From NCBI RefSeq assembly GCF_014652455.1, contig NZ_BMYV01000001.1, forward strand, positions 1 to 64,000: a stretch of 64,000 nt of DNA. Direction: 5' to 3'. Below the pieces are notes generated by a model that searched no databases, was not told where the DNA came from, and saw only the letters and a list, made by a program, of their open reading frames with translations. The stretch comes from Litorimonas cladophorae (GTDB taxonomy: Bacteria; Pseudomonadota; Alphaproteobacteria; Caulobacterales; Maricaulaceae). This document shows positions 37,226 through 45,457 of this stretch, piece by piece; positions within the stretch are counted from its first letter, which is position 1; every line of letters begins with the position of its first letter. Made by a program: the position numbers and the translations under genes.

Positions 37226-37320
37226 GAGATGTAGACAAGTCCACATCTGGGGGTTCCAGGGTTTGGGTCCACCGGGGGCCGCGAGGCCTAAATCCACTTA
37301 GGGAGTGAACCCGGTGGGTC
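37226..37320 (-). ncRNA. Candidate structured RNA or 3' UTR element
   Basis: Read on the minus strand from the gene stop, an outer stem of about 11 bp (GACCCACCGGG with CCCGGTGGACC) encloses two hairpins: CACT-CCCTA-AGTG and GGCC-TCGC-GGCC (a GCGA loop on the plus strand). That gives a three-way junction. Then AGATGTGGAC/GTCTACATCT (37227-37248 on the plus strand) makes a further 8-10-bp hairpin, framed by CTGGA/TCCAG. The perfect terminator follows. The density of pairing exceeds chance and no protein is encoded. The class is not identified; 6S RNA or an unnamed sRNA should be tested. Confidence 0.45.
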
Positions 37321-38033
37321 TAGTGATCGCTGTAACATAGGTTACGGGATTGGCCGTGATAGTGGCCGCGACGAGTGGGCTGCGGGCGATAATCATTGCG
37401 GCGAATATCACTATAACGTTTGATCTGCTTTCGTTCGCGCTTTAGCTCCGCCAAACGATAGCTGATCCGGTCCAAGCGACGCTCGATGCCTGGACGATAG
37501 TTCCGCGAGCGGCGACGTTCATCTTTTAAATAGGCACGTTCTTGGCGTAATTGCTCAATTTTGCGATCAATCTGATACAGGCGGTTTTGACCTTGGTTGT
37601 AGTTTCGATTGTAGCCGCGATTGTCAGTGTACCCGCGGGTATTTCGATGAGTGTTATGCCCGACGGTTTGGTAACCACGCGTTGTTGTTTGAACGCGATT
37701 ATTGCGGACAGGATAATGATTGGTCGTGGTATGACCGCGATTGACATAACGAGTGTCGTTCTCACAACCGCTGGCACTATCACCGACCGCTGCACCTGCG
37801 ATGCCGCCGATAATGGCACCGAGGATCGCACCTTCTGTTCTGTCACCGCGACCAGCAATACTTTCGCCAATGGCCGCGCCAGCTGTGCCGCCAACAACTG
37901 CGCCTAAAACGCCGTTCGAGGTGTCTGCACATTTGCGCTTATAATCATTAGCAGATGCGGAGAGAGGCATTGCGATTGTTGCCGCAGCCAGAGTGACTGC
38001 AGCGAGGGCCGTTTTCAATTTCAAGTTTGTCAT
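37320..38033 (-). CDS. Glycine-zipper protein with basic coiled-coil tail
   Basis: The 237-residue protein has a signal peptide ending ASA-ND and a glycine-zipper part (NGVLGAVVGGTAGAAIGESI, then GAILGAIIGGIAGAAVGDSA). A Tyr/Asn/Arg-rich middle follows, and a charged helical C-terminus (YQIDRKIEQLRQERAYLKDE, RLAELKRERKQIK) likely forms a coiled coil. The same zipper architecture is found in the two genes downstream. It is probably an envelope protein that binds peptidoglycan or nucleic acid through its basic part; that is inference. Confidence 0.8.
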   Translation of the reverse strand: MTNLKLKTALAAVTLAAATIAMPLSASANDYKRKCADTSNGVLGAVVGGTAGAAIGESIAGRGDRTEGAILGAIIGGIAGAAVGDSASGCENDTRYVNRGHTTTNHYPVRNNRVQTTTRGYQTVGHNTHRNTRGYTDNRGYNRNYNQGQNRLYQIDRKIEQLRQERAYLKDERRRSRNYRPGIERRLDRISYRLAELKRERKQIKRYSDIRRNDYRPQPTRRGHYHGQSRNLCYSDH

Positions 38034-38187
38034 GGCGAACTCCTGTTCGTAGCTCCGGCGAAGGAAAATGCCCTCAACCGATGATCTACGTTTAGAAGCC
38101 CGCGTTTGAACCGACCCTGATCTTAAAATTCATTTTTTGTTCAGAAATACGCAAGTGTATGAATTTGAACGACTATATGGCTTTATA

Positions 38188-39276
38188 TTAAATATATTCT
38201 TTCAAAAAGGCCTCAACTTCGTCCAAAGCATCACTTGCTTCAGGCAAATAATCGTCAAAAATTTGCCAGACATGCGGCAGACCACCGCCCCAACTTTGGA
38301 AACTGACAGGGGAACCAGCGGCTTTCGCTTTGTTGACGAATCGCACGGCGTCGTCATGCAGCAACTCATCAGCGCTGGCTTGGACGAAAGTTGGAGGCAG
38401 GTTGGAGAGATCATCATAAATCGGCGATTGCTCGGGATCGGATGGGCTCATCGCGTAATGGCGAGACATCGCGGGCAGCAGCAGGATTTTCGGCGCTTTC
38501 AAGATCGGCGCGAGCATGGGGCGCAGCATGTGATCGGTTGCCAAATTTGTTTTCATCGACGGACTGGACAGCGTCGCATCTGTAGTGGGGGAGAAGGCAA
38601 CGACAGCGTCAGGCTGGCGCGTCGCGTTTTTGCGCGCCCAATTGGCCAGCATCAGCACAAGGTTTCCGCCCGCGCTGTCGCCAGCCAGAGCGAGTTTCGT
38701 AACAGGGGCTGCGCCATCAGGCCCGTTTTCCAAAATCCAATTATAGGCATCGCGCGTGTCGTTGATCCCGTCGCGACGGCTGTTCTCTGGCATCAGACGA
38801 TAATTCGGCGCGAAGACCGCCATGCCTGTGCGCCGCGCAAGTTGGACGGTGAGGGGGCGATGGCTAATGTCGCTGCCGACACTAAATGCGCCGCCATGCA
38901 TATAGAGAAGACGGCGGTCGGGGTCATAGCCTGGGACGAGCGTCCAGCTGCCTGTGATTTCTTCACCGTTAAAGACAATCGTTTCAGGGCGAAACTCCGC
39001 GTCACCATAATCGCGTGCCATGGCCGCAGCGTCAAACCGCTCGCGCTTGCTTTCCCATCCCGCATTTTTACTGCCCTTTTGGGCGGGCTCAACGAACATA
39101 TCGTGCAGATATTGGTTAAGGTTATCTAGCCCTTCGGACGGTTGCGCCATCGCGAAAATAGGCGGCGTGGAATCAAACCGCGTTAGGTCTTCACCCGCCA
39201 ATTTCTTGGACCGGATTTTTAGATAGGCATAAGGCAGCCCGATGAGAGCTACCGTGGTGGGGATAAGAAAGAACAT
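38188..39276 (-). CDS. Alpha/beta hydrolase (hormone-sensitive lipase family esterase)
   Basis: The 362-residue protein begins with a hydrophobic segment (MFFLIPTTVALIGLPYAYLK), maybe a membrane anchor. The HSL-family oxyanion motif is MHGGAFSVGSD, the nucleophile is in LALAGDSAGGNLVLML, and the acid and base are in QASADELLHDD and GGGLPHVWQIF. It would split short-chain esters of sugars or lipids. A long open frame on the opposite strand is a shadow. Confidence 0.9.
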   Translation of the reverse strand: MFFLIPTTVALIGLPYAYLKIRSKKLAGEDLTRFDSTPPIFAMAQPSEGLDNLNQYLHDMFVEPAQKGSKNAGWESKRERFDAAAMARDYGDAEFRPETIVFNGEEITGSWTLVPGYDPDRRLLYMHGGAFSVGSDISHRPLTVQLARRTGMAVFAPNYRLMPENSRRDGINDTRDAYNWILENGPDGAAPVTKLALAGDSAGGNLVLMLANWARKNATRQPDAVVAFSPTTDATLSSPSMKTNLATDHMLRPMLAPILKAPKILLLPAMSRHYAMSPSDPEQSPIYDDLSNLPPTFVQASADELLHDDAVRFVNKAKAAGSPVSFQSWGGGLPHVWQIFDDYLPEASDALDEVEAFLKEYI

Positions 39277-39397
39277 GAGCTGTCGCTAAACGGAGATAAG
39301 CGCGACGTCTAGTGTTGCGGTCGTAACGTCTTCCATCACAAATGAATGGCCTTAACTGGTAAATCTATTTCGCTACTCTGAAGTCCGCGTTGTTTAT

Positions 39398-40264
39398 CTA
39401 TCTACTGGTAGTGGGCGCAGTTTGATAGACGCGCACATAGTCGACATACATTTCGGCGGGAAAAGCCGCTGGATCGATGCCCTCTTGGCCACCCCAGCCG
39501 CCAACGGCGACATTCAGGATTAGATGATGTGCCCTGTCAAATGGCCAGCTACCGTCGCCAGTGCCATCATTCTTGTAAAAAAAATACGGCTTTCCGTCTG
39601 TCGCGACAATGACCTGATCTTTGGTCCAATGCAAAGCGTGTGTGTGGTAATCTCCGCAAGCGGTTTCGGACCTTGTAGTCGTTCCCACTTGCGTCCCTAA
39701 GACGTGATTGTAATCACGCGTATGCACTGTGGCGTGAAAGGTATCCGTGTCCCAGCCGACATATTCCATAATATCGATTTCGCCACTGTCTGGCCATTTG
39801 CCGCTCTCTTCTGGGAGGGTCCATATAGCGGGCCAGAGTCCACGGCCACAAGGCAGCTTGGCTCGTACTTCAATATAACCATATTTCCAGCTTGCCTTGC
39901 CTTTTGTGAAAAGACGAGCGGATGTATAGCTCTGGCGGCCCCAGTCCGCATGATCGTTAGAATTGAGAGTCTCTTCACGGGCTGTGATAATGAGGTTGCC
40001 CTCTTCGACACGCGCATTTTCCGAGCGTTCGGCGCCGTAATACTGTTTTTCCTCGTTCCACCACCCGTCCTTGTTGCGAGAGGTGTCATAGGCCCAACGG
40101 TCGGTCTGGGGGAGTCCGTCCACATCAAATTCATCCGACCAGACAAGATCGTACCCCTCAGGGATGGAAAGTGAGATTGGAATGTGAGTGAGTTGTTTCG
40201 GCGGCGCGGCGGCGCAGGCCGTGATGATCAGAGAGAAGAGCGAAACGCGAACGAATGACATCAT
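39398..40264 (-). CDS. Glycoside hydrolase family 16 lipoprotein (laminarinase-like)
   Basis: A 288-residue protein with lipobox ITAC (Cys17). The GH16 fold is seen in YDLVWSDEFDVDGLPQTDRW, LFTKGKASWKYGYIEVRAKL and the catalytic SGEIDIMEYVGWD, where the two Glu of EIDIME are nucleophile and acid/base. WPFDRAHHLILNVAVGGWGG closes the barrel. Family members cut beta-1,3/1,4 glucans such as laminarin; substrate here is not certain. As an outer-membrane lipoprotein it could feed a TonB-linked uptake system. Confidence 0.92.
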   Translation of the reverse strand: MMSFVRVSLFSLIITACAAAPPKQLTHIPISLSIPEGYDLVWSDEFDVDGLPQTDRWAYDTSRNKDGWWNEEKQYYGAERSENARVEEGNLIITAREETLNSNDHADWGRQSYTSARLFTKGKASWKYGYIEVRAKLPCGRGLWPAIWTLPEESGKWPDSGEIDIMEYVGWDTDTFHATVHTRDYNHVLGTQVGTTTRSETACGDYHTHALHWTKDQVIVATDGKPYFFYKNDGTGDGSWPFDRAHHLILNVAVGGWGGQEGIDPAAFPAEMYVDYVRVYQTAPTTSR

Positions 40265-40308
40265 GAGATGACCATAGTTGTCGCGAATACCATACTCATC
40301 TTCAGTCT

Positions 40309-41382
40309 TTATGACCCCATCTGCCCGCGATGGCGCAGCATATGATCGGCTAGCGTTACGGCCATCATCGCTTCGGCGACGGGTACGGCGCGGATGCCGA
40401 CGCAGGGGTCGTGGCGACCTTTCGTGCGCACGTCGATTTCTTGGCCTTTGGCATCGATGCTTTTAACTTTGGTCAGCATAGAGGAGGTCGGTTTAATCGC
40501 GAGGCGCGCTGTGACCGTATCACCATTGGAGATACCGCCCAAAATTCCGCCAGAGTGATTGCTCAAGAAATCAGGTGCGCCGTCTTTCATGCGGATTTCA
40601 TCGGCGTTTTGTGTACCGCTCCACCGCGCGGCTTCAAAGCCCGCGCCAATTTCAACACCTTTGGCGGCATTGATGGACATCAAACCCATCGCAAGGTCGC
40701 TATCGAGTTTGCCGTAAACTGGCGCGCCCCAACCTGCAGGAACGCCTGTCGCTTCCACATGGATAATTGCGCCGACCGAGTTGCCGTCTTTGCGTACGCT
40801 ATCGAGATAGGATTCCCAGTCTTTAGCGGCTTCGGCGTCGGGGCACCAAAATGGGTTTTGCGGGACTGTGTCCCAATCCCAATTGGACGCGTCAATTTTC
40901 TGATCGCCAATAGAGACAACCGCACCGCGAATTTCGATGCCATCACCTAGAACTTTGCGGGCAATTGCGCCTGCGGCGACACGGTTGGCTGTTTCGCGCG
41001 CAGAACTTCGCCCGCCACCACGATAATCGCGAATGCCATATTTCGCGTCATAGGTGAGGTCGGCATGGCCGGGACGATAGCGGTCTTTGATTTCGGAATA
41101 ATCGCGGGAACGCTGGTCCGTGTTTTCAATCAACAGCGAAATTGGCGTTCCCGTTGTCTGGCCTTCAAAAACACCCGAGAGGATTTTTACCGCGTCAGGT
41201 TCATTGCGTTGGGTGACAAAACGCGATGTACCGGGGCGACGCTGGTCGAGAAAGGTCTGAATATCGGCTTCCGTCAAGGGAATGCGCGGCGGGCAACCAT
41301 CAACGACACAGCCAATGGCGGGACCGTGGCTTTCGCCCCACGTCGTGAAGCGGAATAAATGACCAAAGCTATTATGTGACAT
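40309..41382 (-). CDS. aroC: Chorismate synthase
   Basis: A 357-residue enzyme with [60 protein letters not shown] and [19 protein letters not shown], all signatures of AroC, which makes chorismate from EPSP with reduced FMN. It is the gene upstream of GH16 on the same strand with a 44-bp gap; a shared transcript is possible but functionally unlinked. Confidence 0.98.
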   Translation of the reverse strand: MSHNSFGHLFRFTTWGESHGPAIGCVVDGCPPRIPLTEADIQTFLDQRRPGTSRFVTQRNEPDAVKILSGVFEGQTTGTPISLLIENTDQRSRDYSEIKDRYRPGHADLTYDAKYGIRDYRGGGRSSARETANRVAAGAIARKVLGDGIEIRGAVVSIGDQKIDASNWDWDTVPQNPFWCPDAEAAKDWESYLDSVRKDGNSVGAIIHVEATGVPAGWGAPVYGKLDSDLAMGLMSINAAKGVEIGAGFEAARWSGTQNADEIRMKDGAPDFLSNHSGGILGGISNGDTVTARLAIKPTSSMLTKVKSIDAKGQEIDVRTKGRHDPCVGIRAVPVAEAMMAVTLADHMLRHRGQMGS

Positions 41383-41616
41383 GGGCGCGTCTTTAACGCT
41401 CGATGTCGCATTTGGCTATGGCGGAAATTCGGGAGAATTTCTGGCGATTGTCGCGTTTATTGACTCTTAGTCCGTGCGGATTTACTCGAGTAGGGAACAG
41501 AATTGGAATTGGTTTAATGAACAACTGACACCGCTAACGCGGAACCAGTATCAGAAGGTGTCCCGCGCAGGCGGATGAGCACCTAAACTTTTCCAAATTT
41601 TCCAAAGACTTTAATT

Positions 41617-42408
41617 ATGAAAAAACTAACAGGGAAAACATGTCTCGTAACGGGGGCTGCGCGCGGCATTGGTGAAGCGATCGCGCGGGCGTTTAAAGAC
41701 GAGGGCGCAACGGTCATTCTGACAGACGTGGATGTGGAGGCAGGCGAGGCACTTGCCAAGGAACTCCAATCACGCTTTTTCAGACTGGACGTTTCGGATG
41801 AAGCCGATTGGCTCCGCTTCGCCGAAGAGGTCCCCACGCTTGACGTTGTTGTCAACAACGCAGGGATAACTGGGTTTGAAACGTCAGACGGCATCGCGCC
41901 GCCCGCCCATGATCCTGAGAATGCGAGCTTAGACGCGTGGCGAGCCGTTCACGCCGTCAATCTAGACGGGACTTTCTTGGGTTGTCGCTACGCAATTCGC
42001 GCCATGCGGGCAAAAAAAACCGGGTCAATTATCAACATTTCCTCGCGATCTGGCATGGTCGGTATTCCCATGGCCGCAGCCTATGCCTCGTCTAAAGCCG
42101 CCATTCGCAACCACACGAAATCGGTCGCCTTATATTGCGCAGGGCAAGGGCTCGCTATTCGGTGCAACTCAATTCATCCCGCTGCGGTCATGACGCCGAT
42201 GTGGGAACCGATGCTGGGCGATGGGCCTGAGAGAGAGGCGCGTGAAGCTGCCTTTGTGGCGGACACGCCGTTGCGTCGGTTTGGCCAGCCCTCAGAAGTG
42301 GCAGCCTTAGCGGTCCTCCTCGCATCGGATGATGCGACCTATATGACTGGTTCAGAGCTAACCATCGATGGGGGTATTCTGGCGGGGTCAGCTGCGGCAC
42401 CGGGATAG
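41617..42408 (+). CDS. SDR-family oxidoreductase
   Basis: The 263-residue short-chain dehydrogenase has the cofactor motif [18 protein letters not shown], an Asp after the second strand (LTDVDVEAG) that favours [12 protein letters not shown], and the active-site set in [20 protein letters not shown] with Tyr and Lys in YASSKAA. The C-terminal [12 protein letters not shown] is typical. The substrate is not clear; 3-oxoacyl, alcohol or steroid-type substrates are all possible. The insert [18 protein letters not shown] is slightly long for the family. Confidence 0.92.
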   Translation: MKKLTGKTCLVTGAARGIGEAIARAFKDEGATVILTDVDVEAGEALAKELQSRFFRLDVSDEADWLRFAEEVPTLDVVVNNAGITGFETSDGIAPPAHDPENASLDAWRAVHAVNLDGTFLGCRYAIRAMRAKKTGSIINISSRSGMVGIPMAAAYASSKAAIRNHTKSVALYCAGQGLAIRCNSIHPAAVMTPMWEPMLGDGPEREAREAAFVADTPLRRFGQPSEVAALAVLLASDDATYMTGSELTIDGGILAGSAAAPG

Positions 42409-42466
42409 CGGACGGCCAATTGGGGTAGGGGTTGCGCCTCTGGTCGGAATTTTTTTTTCTTCTAGA

Positions 42467-42502
42467 TTGACCTCGTTTAGCAATATCGCTAATTAGCAAT
42501 TA
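42467..42502 (+). promoter_or_regulatory. Candidate promoter and operator of the sdpR-sdpI pair
   Basis: TTGACC (42467-42472), 17 bp and TAATTA (42490-42495) make a plausible sigma-70 promoter whose start would fall on or next to the ATG at 42502. A leaderless mRNA is therefore possible; no ribosome-binding site is visible. The palindrome TTAGC-AATATC-GCTAA (42477-42492) lies between the two boxes and would suit an autorepressing ArsR-type protein. Confidence 0.4.
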
Positions 42503-42876
42503 TGCAAAACAGCGTTTTCAAAGCTCTGGCCCATCCCCTTCGTCGCGAGTTGCTTTCAATTTTGCGCGCCGATGCCCGCCTTGCCGGGGATTTGGCGGAC
42601 ATGTTTGACGTGAGTTGGCCAACCGTCAGCCGACACCTCTCCGTTCTCAAGGAGGCTGACCTCGTCATCACTGAGCGCAATGGCAATCAAATCCTCTACC
42701 GTTTAAACACTTCGGTTGTGCAAGACGCGGCCGCAATCCTGTTAGGTCTAGCAGGCGTCAGCGCGGCGGAACCTGAAGCATTCCAAAGTGAGACAAAATT
42801 CGAAACGAAGCACTCTGACGCAAAACATGACGCCAAGCGGGAAGATTTAGACGCGACGAAAAGGAGACGGACATGA
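42502..42876 (+). CDS. sdpR: SdpR-like ArsR-family transcriptional repressor
   Basis: This 124-residue protein has the winged helix seen in MQNSVFKALAHPLRRELLSI, LAGDLADMFDVSWPTVSRHL and SVLKEADLVITERNGNQILYR. That is the ArsR/SdpR type without metal cysteines in the helix. A hydrophilic Glu/Lys/Asp-rich tail of about 35 residues follows. It overlaps sdpI by ATGA. In Bacillus subtilis SdpR represses itself and sdpI until SdpI captures it at the membrane; whether this applies here is inference. Confidence 0.88.
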   Translation: MQNSVFKALAHPLRRELLSILRADARLAGDLADMFDVSWPTVSRHLSVLKEADLVITERNGNQILYRLNTSVVQDAAAILLGLAGVSAAEPEAFQSETKFETKHSDAKHDAKREDLDATKRRRT

Positions 42877-43562
42877 TCCGCACAGGTTTGATTTGGAGTA
42901 CTTTTCTTATCGGCGTGATGGTGGCGATGGCGCTCTATGTGCAAGTTGATATCTCCGACGCCACGCAAGTCCCGATCCATTGGAACGCGCAAGGGGAAGT
43001 GGACGGATACGCCACTCCGTCTGAAGCCATGCTTGTTTTTTGGATACTGATTGGAACGGCCATATTCACGAGTGGATTGCTTGCTGCGCTATTATTGACG
43101 CCCGGCTTGCAAGAGGAATTGGCCAAATTTCGCGGGTTATATCTTGGGATTTGGTTGGGCACAGTCGGCATATTCGTAGCGATCGCGCTTATTTTGGGAT
43201 GGGTTTTGATACAAGCTGGAGACGGTGGCGCAGGTGAGCCGTCGGGTCAGGTTTTCTTGATTTTTACGCGCGGTATTTTAGCGTTTAGCGCCATGCTCTT
43301 TATGATTTTGGGAAATTATATGCCGAAAACGCGGCAGAATGGCGTGGTCGGGATCCGAACCCCTTGGAGCCTCGCCTCGACAGATAATTGGGAGCGGACG
43401 CATCGTATGGCCGGGCCAATGATGATGGGCGCTGGATTAGTGGCGCTGCTCTCTTCGATATTCTTGCCGCTCTTGTTAAGCGGAATGGTCTTCACCGCTG
43501 CGATATTGATCGGGTCACTGGTGCCTGTGTTTTATTCCTACAGAATTTCGTCGGCCAAGTAG
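42873..43562 (+). CDS. sdpI: SdpI-family membrane protein
   Basis: The 229-residue protein has about six membrane segments. The N-terminal part is DUF1648-like (IPIHWNAQGEVDGYATPS-type motif) and the C-terminal part is SdpI: ILGNYMPKTRQNGVVGIRTP and DNWERTHRMAGPMMMGAG. SdpI gives immunity to the SdpC toxin and works as a signal protein in Bacillus. No sdpC toxin gene lies next to it here. The tight overlap with sdpR supports a linked function. Confidence 0.88.
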   Translation: MIRTGLIWSTFLIGVMVAMALYVQVDISDATQVPIHWNAQGEVDGYATPSEAMLVFWILIGTAIFTSGLLAALLLTPGLQEELAKFRGLYLGIWLGTVGIFVAIALILGWVLIQAGDGGAGEPSGQVFLIFTRGILAFSAMLFMILGNYMPKTRQNGVVGIRTPWSLASTDNWERTHRMAGPMMMGAGLVALLSSIFLPLLLSGMVFTAAILIGSLVPVFYSYRISSAK

Positions 43563-43579
43563 GCGCGGCGGCGTTTGCC

Positions 43580-43795
43580 TTAAAAAGCTCGCCCACCAGC
43601 GCGCACGCGAATAGCCTGCGGGGCAGGCGGGATCAGCGTTTCAAACGCATCCTTGGCCTGAAGGAAAGCTGTGACGTTTCCATAGGGGCTGTCAGGGTGA
43701 AAAAACTTAGCCTTTTTGCGCCAAGCCGCGCGGATATCGCTTTCGCGGGCGCTCATTGACAAGCCGAGGGTAAGGAGGGCGTGCTGACGTGTCAT
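43580..43795 (-). CDS. Minimal J-domain protein
   Basis: A 71-residue product, MTRQHALLTLGLSMSARESD, then AAWRKKAKFFHPDSPYGNVT and LQAKDAFETLI. The HPD tripeptide (residues 33-35) and the helices around it match a J-domain, which stimulates DnaK-type ATPases. The domain is barely complete and nothing else is attached. It lies between sdpI (convergent) and pdxH (divergent). Its partner and role are unknown. Confidence 0.7.
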   Translation of the reverse strand: MTRQHALLTLGLSMSARESDIRAAWRKKAKFFHPDSPYGNVTAFLQAKDAFETLIPPAPQAIRVRAGGRAF

Positions 43796-43916
43796 GTGAC
43801 AAATTTCCCATTCTTAAGGCATGGTTGAAATTCATGCTTAATTTTCTCTAATCAACCAGCTAGGCCTTAACAGCTTGCCAAGAGGCATGGTTAATTTTGG
43901 GTTATTTGCAGAAATT

Positions 43917-44576
43917 ATGACAGATTCTATCATTCCCCCTACACCCAGCCGCGCGGATTATCTCGATAATGGCCCACGCAAAATGGGATGGCTTGAAGCT
44001 GACGAGCCGATTTCGTTGTTTCAAAAATGGCTAGCGAAGGCGGGAGAGACGGAACCCAATGACCCCAACGCCATGAGCCTTGCGACTGTGGACGCAAACG
44101 GGATGCCCGATGTGCGGATCGTTTTGCTCAAAGGCCTGAGCGAAACGGGGTTCGTATTTTACACGAATGGGAAAAGCCCTAAGGGACGACAATTAGCCGA
44201 AACGGGAAAAGCAGCACTCTGTTTTCATTGGAAAAGCTGGCATCGCCAAATTCGCGTGCGTGGAGCGGTGACACCTGTTTCAGACGCAGAGTCTGATAGC
44301 TATTTCGCGGAACGGGCGAGGGGCTCTCGAATTGGGGCTTGGGCGTCGGATCAATCGCGGCCAGTGGCATCGCGTGAGGCGATGGTAGATCAAGTCGAAG
44401 CCGTTGAAGCGCGATTTGCCGATACAGATGTCCCGCGTCCGCCGCATTGGCACGGCTGGTGCGTCGCGCCAGACGAAATTGAATTCTGGCAAGATGGGGC
44501 TTTCCGTTTGCATGATCGTATTCTATTCAAACGCCAGAATGCGGGCGGTTGGACCAAAACACGCCTCTATCCATAA
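43917..44576 (+). CDS. pdxH: Pyridoxine/pyridoxamine 5'-phosphate oxidase
   Basis: I use ATG 43917 (MTDSIIPPTPSRADYLDNGP), giving 219 residues; an upstream ATG at 43887 would add ten. PdxH makes pyridoxal phosphate with FMN. Motifs are NAMSLATVDANGMPDVRIVL, GFVFYTNGKSPKGRQLAETG, CFHWKSWHRQIRVRG and the C-terminal RPPHWHGWCVAPDEIEFWQD, GRLHDR-like FRLHDRILF and RLYP end. No clear ribosome-binding site is seen at either start. The next gene follows within 11 bp. Confidence 0.95.
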   Translation: MTDSIIPPTPSRADYLDNGPRKMGWLEADEPISLFQKWLAKAGETEPNDPNAMSLATVDANGMPDVRIVLLKGLSETGFVFYTNGKSPKGRQLAETGKAALCFHWKSWHRQIRVRGAVTPVSDAESDSYFAERARGSRIGAWASDQSRPVASREAMVDQVEAVEARFADTDVPRPPHWHGWCVAPDEIEFWQDGAFRLHDRILFKRQNAGGWTKTRLYP

Positions 44577-44587
44577 GGAACGACGCT

Positions 44588-45454
44588 ATGGCCGACCCAA
44601 TCAACACGCCTGAACCTGCAAATGATATTGCAATCCTGCCAAAAGAAAGCGGCGCAAAGCGAAGGAATTTACGGAGTTGGATAAATCGGCTGACATGGGC
44701 GTTGATTATTCTCGTGCCGCTCGTCTTCGCGGTTGCGGCGATTGGTTACAAACTTGGCCTATTTGATCTTGGATTTGCGTTTCGTACGCTCAATCAAAAA
44801 GCGGGCCTTTGGCTTTCCATGCTCAGCGGTGTCTTCGGGCTTATTAGTCTGATTTTGGCATTTGTCGTGACTCCACGCAAAGGGTTGGTCGCTGGTGTCA
44901 TTGGGCTTTTGATCGGGGGCTTTGCCCTGGGCAAATTGGCGGCTACCAAAAACGCGGTCTATGTTGAGCTACCGTTCATTCACGATGTGACGACAGATAC
45001 TCAAGACCCGCCCGTCTTCGGCACAGTCGTCATGGGCGAACGTGCTAAAGTCAAAGGCGTCAACACGACCGATTATGCGGGCAAAATGGCCCCCGTCTTT
45101 AAGGACGAAAAACCCGCAGGTGAAAAGCTGGTTTCTGTATTGCAAACAAAGGCTTTTCCCGAAATTCGTCCACTCGTTTTGAGCGACCCAAAAGATGTCG
45201 TTTTTGGCGAAGCCCTCGCCACGGCGAAATCAATGGGTTGGGACATAAAAGAAGAAGACCTCGCAGCCGGCCGTATTGATGCCACTGACACGACATTCTG
45301 GTATGGTTTTGAAGATGATATCACAATCCGCCTGCGCGATGGAAAGGGCGGCGGAACAATTGTGGATGTGCGTTCGATCTCTCGCATTGGCGGATCAGAC
45401 CTCGGGAAAAACGCAGAGCGTGTGAAAGCGTTCTTAGATCGTCTCGCAAAATAA
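44588..45454 (+). CDS. DUF1499 membrane protein
   Basis: From ATG 44588 (AAGGA site upstream) the protein has 288 residues. The first 40 are polar, then three membrane segments lie at about 45-135 (TWALIILVPLVFAVAAIGYK, LWLSMLSGVFGLISLILAFV, GLVAGVIGLLIGGFALGKLA). The C-terminal DUF1499 domain has PEIRPLVLSDPKDVVFGEAL, DDITIRLRDGKGGGTIVDVR and SISRIGGSDLGKNAERV. This domain is common in proteobacteria and plastids, function unclear. It may be co-transcribed with pdxH. Confidence 0.85.
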   Translation: MADPINTPEPANDIAILPKESGAKRRNLRSWINRLTWALIILVPLVFAVAAIGYKLGLFDLGFAFRTLNQKAGLWLSMLSGVFGLISLILAFVVTPRKGLVAGVIGLLIGGFALGKLAATKNAVYVELPFIHDVTTDTQDPPVFGTVVMGERAKVKGVNTTDYAGKMAPVFKDEKPAGEKLVSVLQTKAFPEIRPLVLSDPKDVVFGEALATAKSMGWDIKEEDLAAGRIDATDTTFWYGFEDDITIRLRDGKGGGTIVDVRSISRIGGSDLGKNAERVKAFLDRLAK

Positions 45455-45457
45455 ACC

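Noticed and set aside
38137-39129. Long plus-strand open frame (330 codons) opposite the esterase gene
   Set aside because: The minus strand has clear HSL-family catalytic motifs; the plus frame is low in known patterns and has Arg/His-rich composition typical of an antisense shadow.
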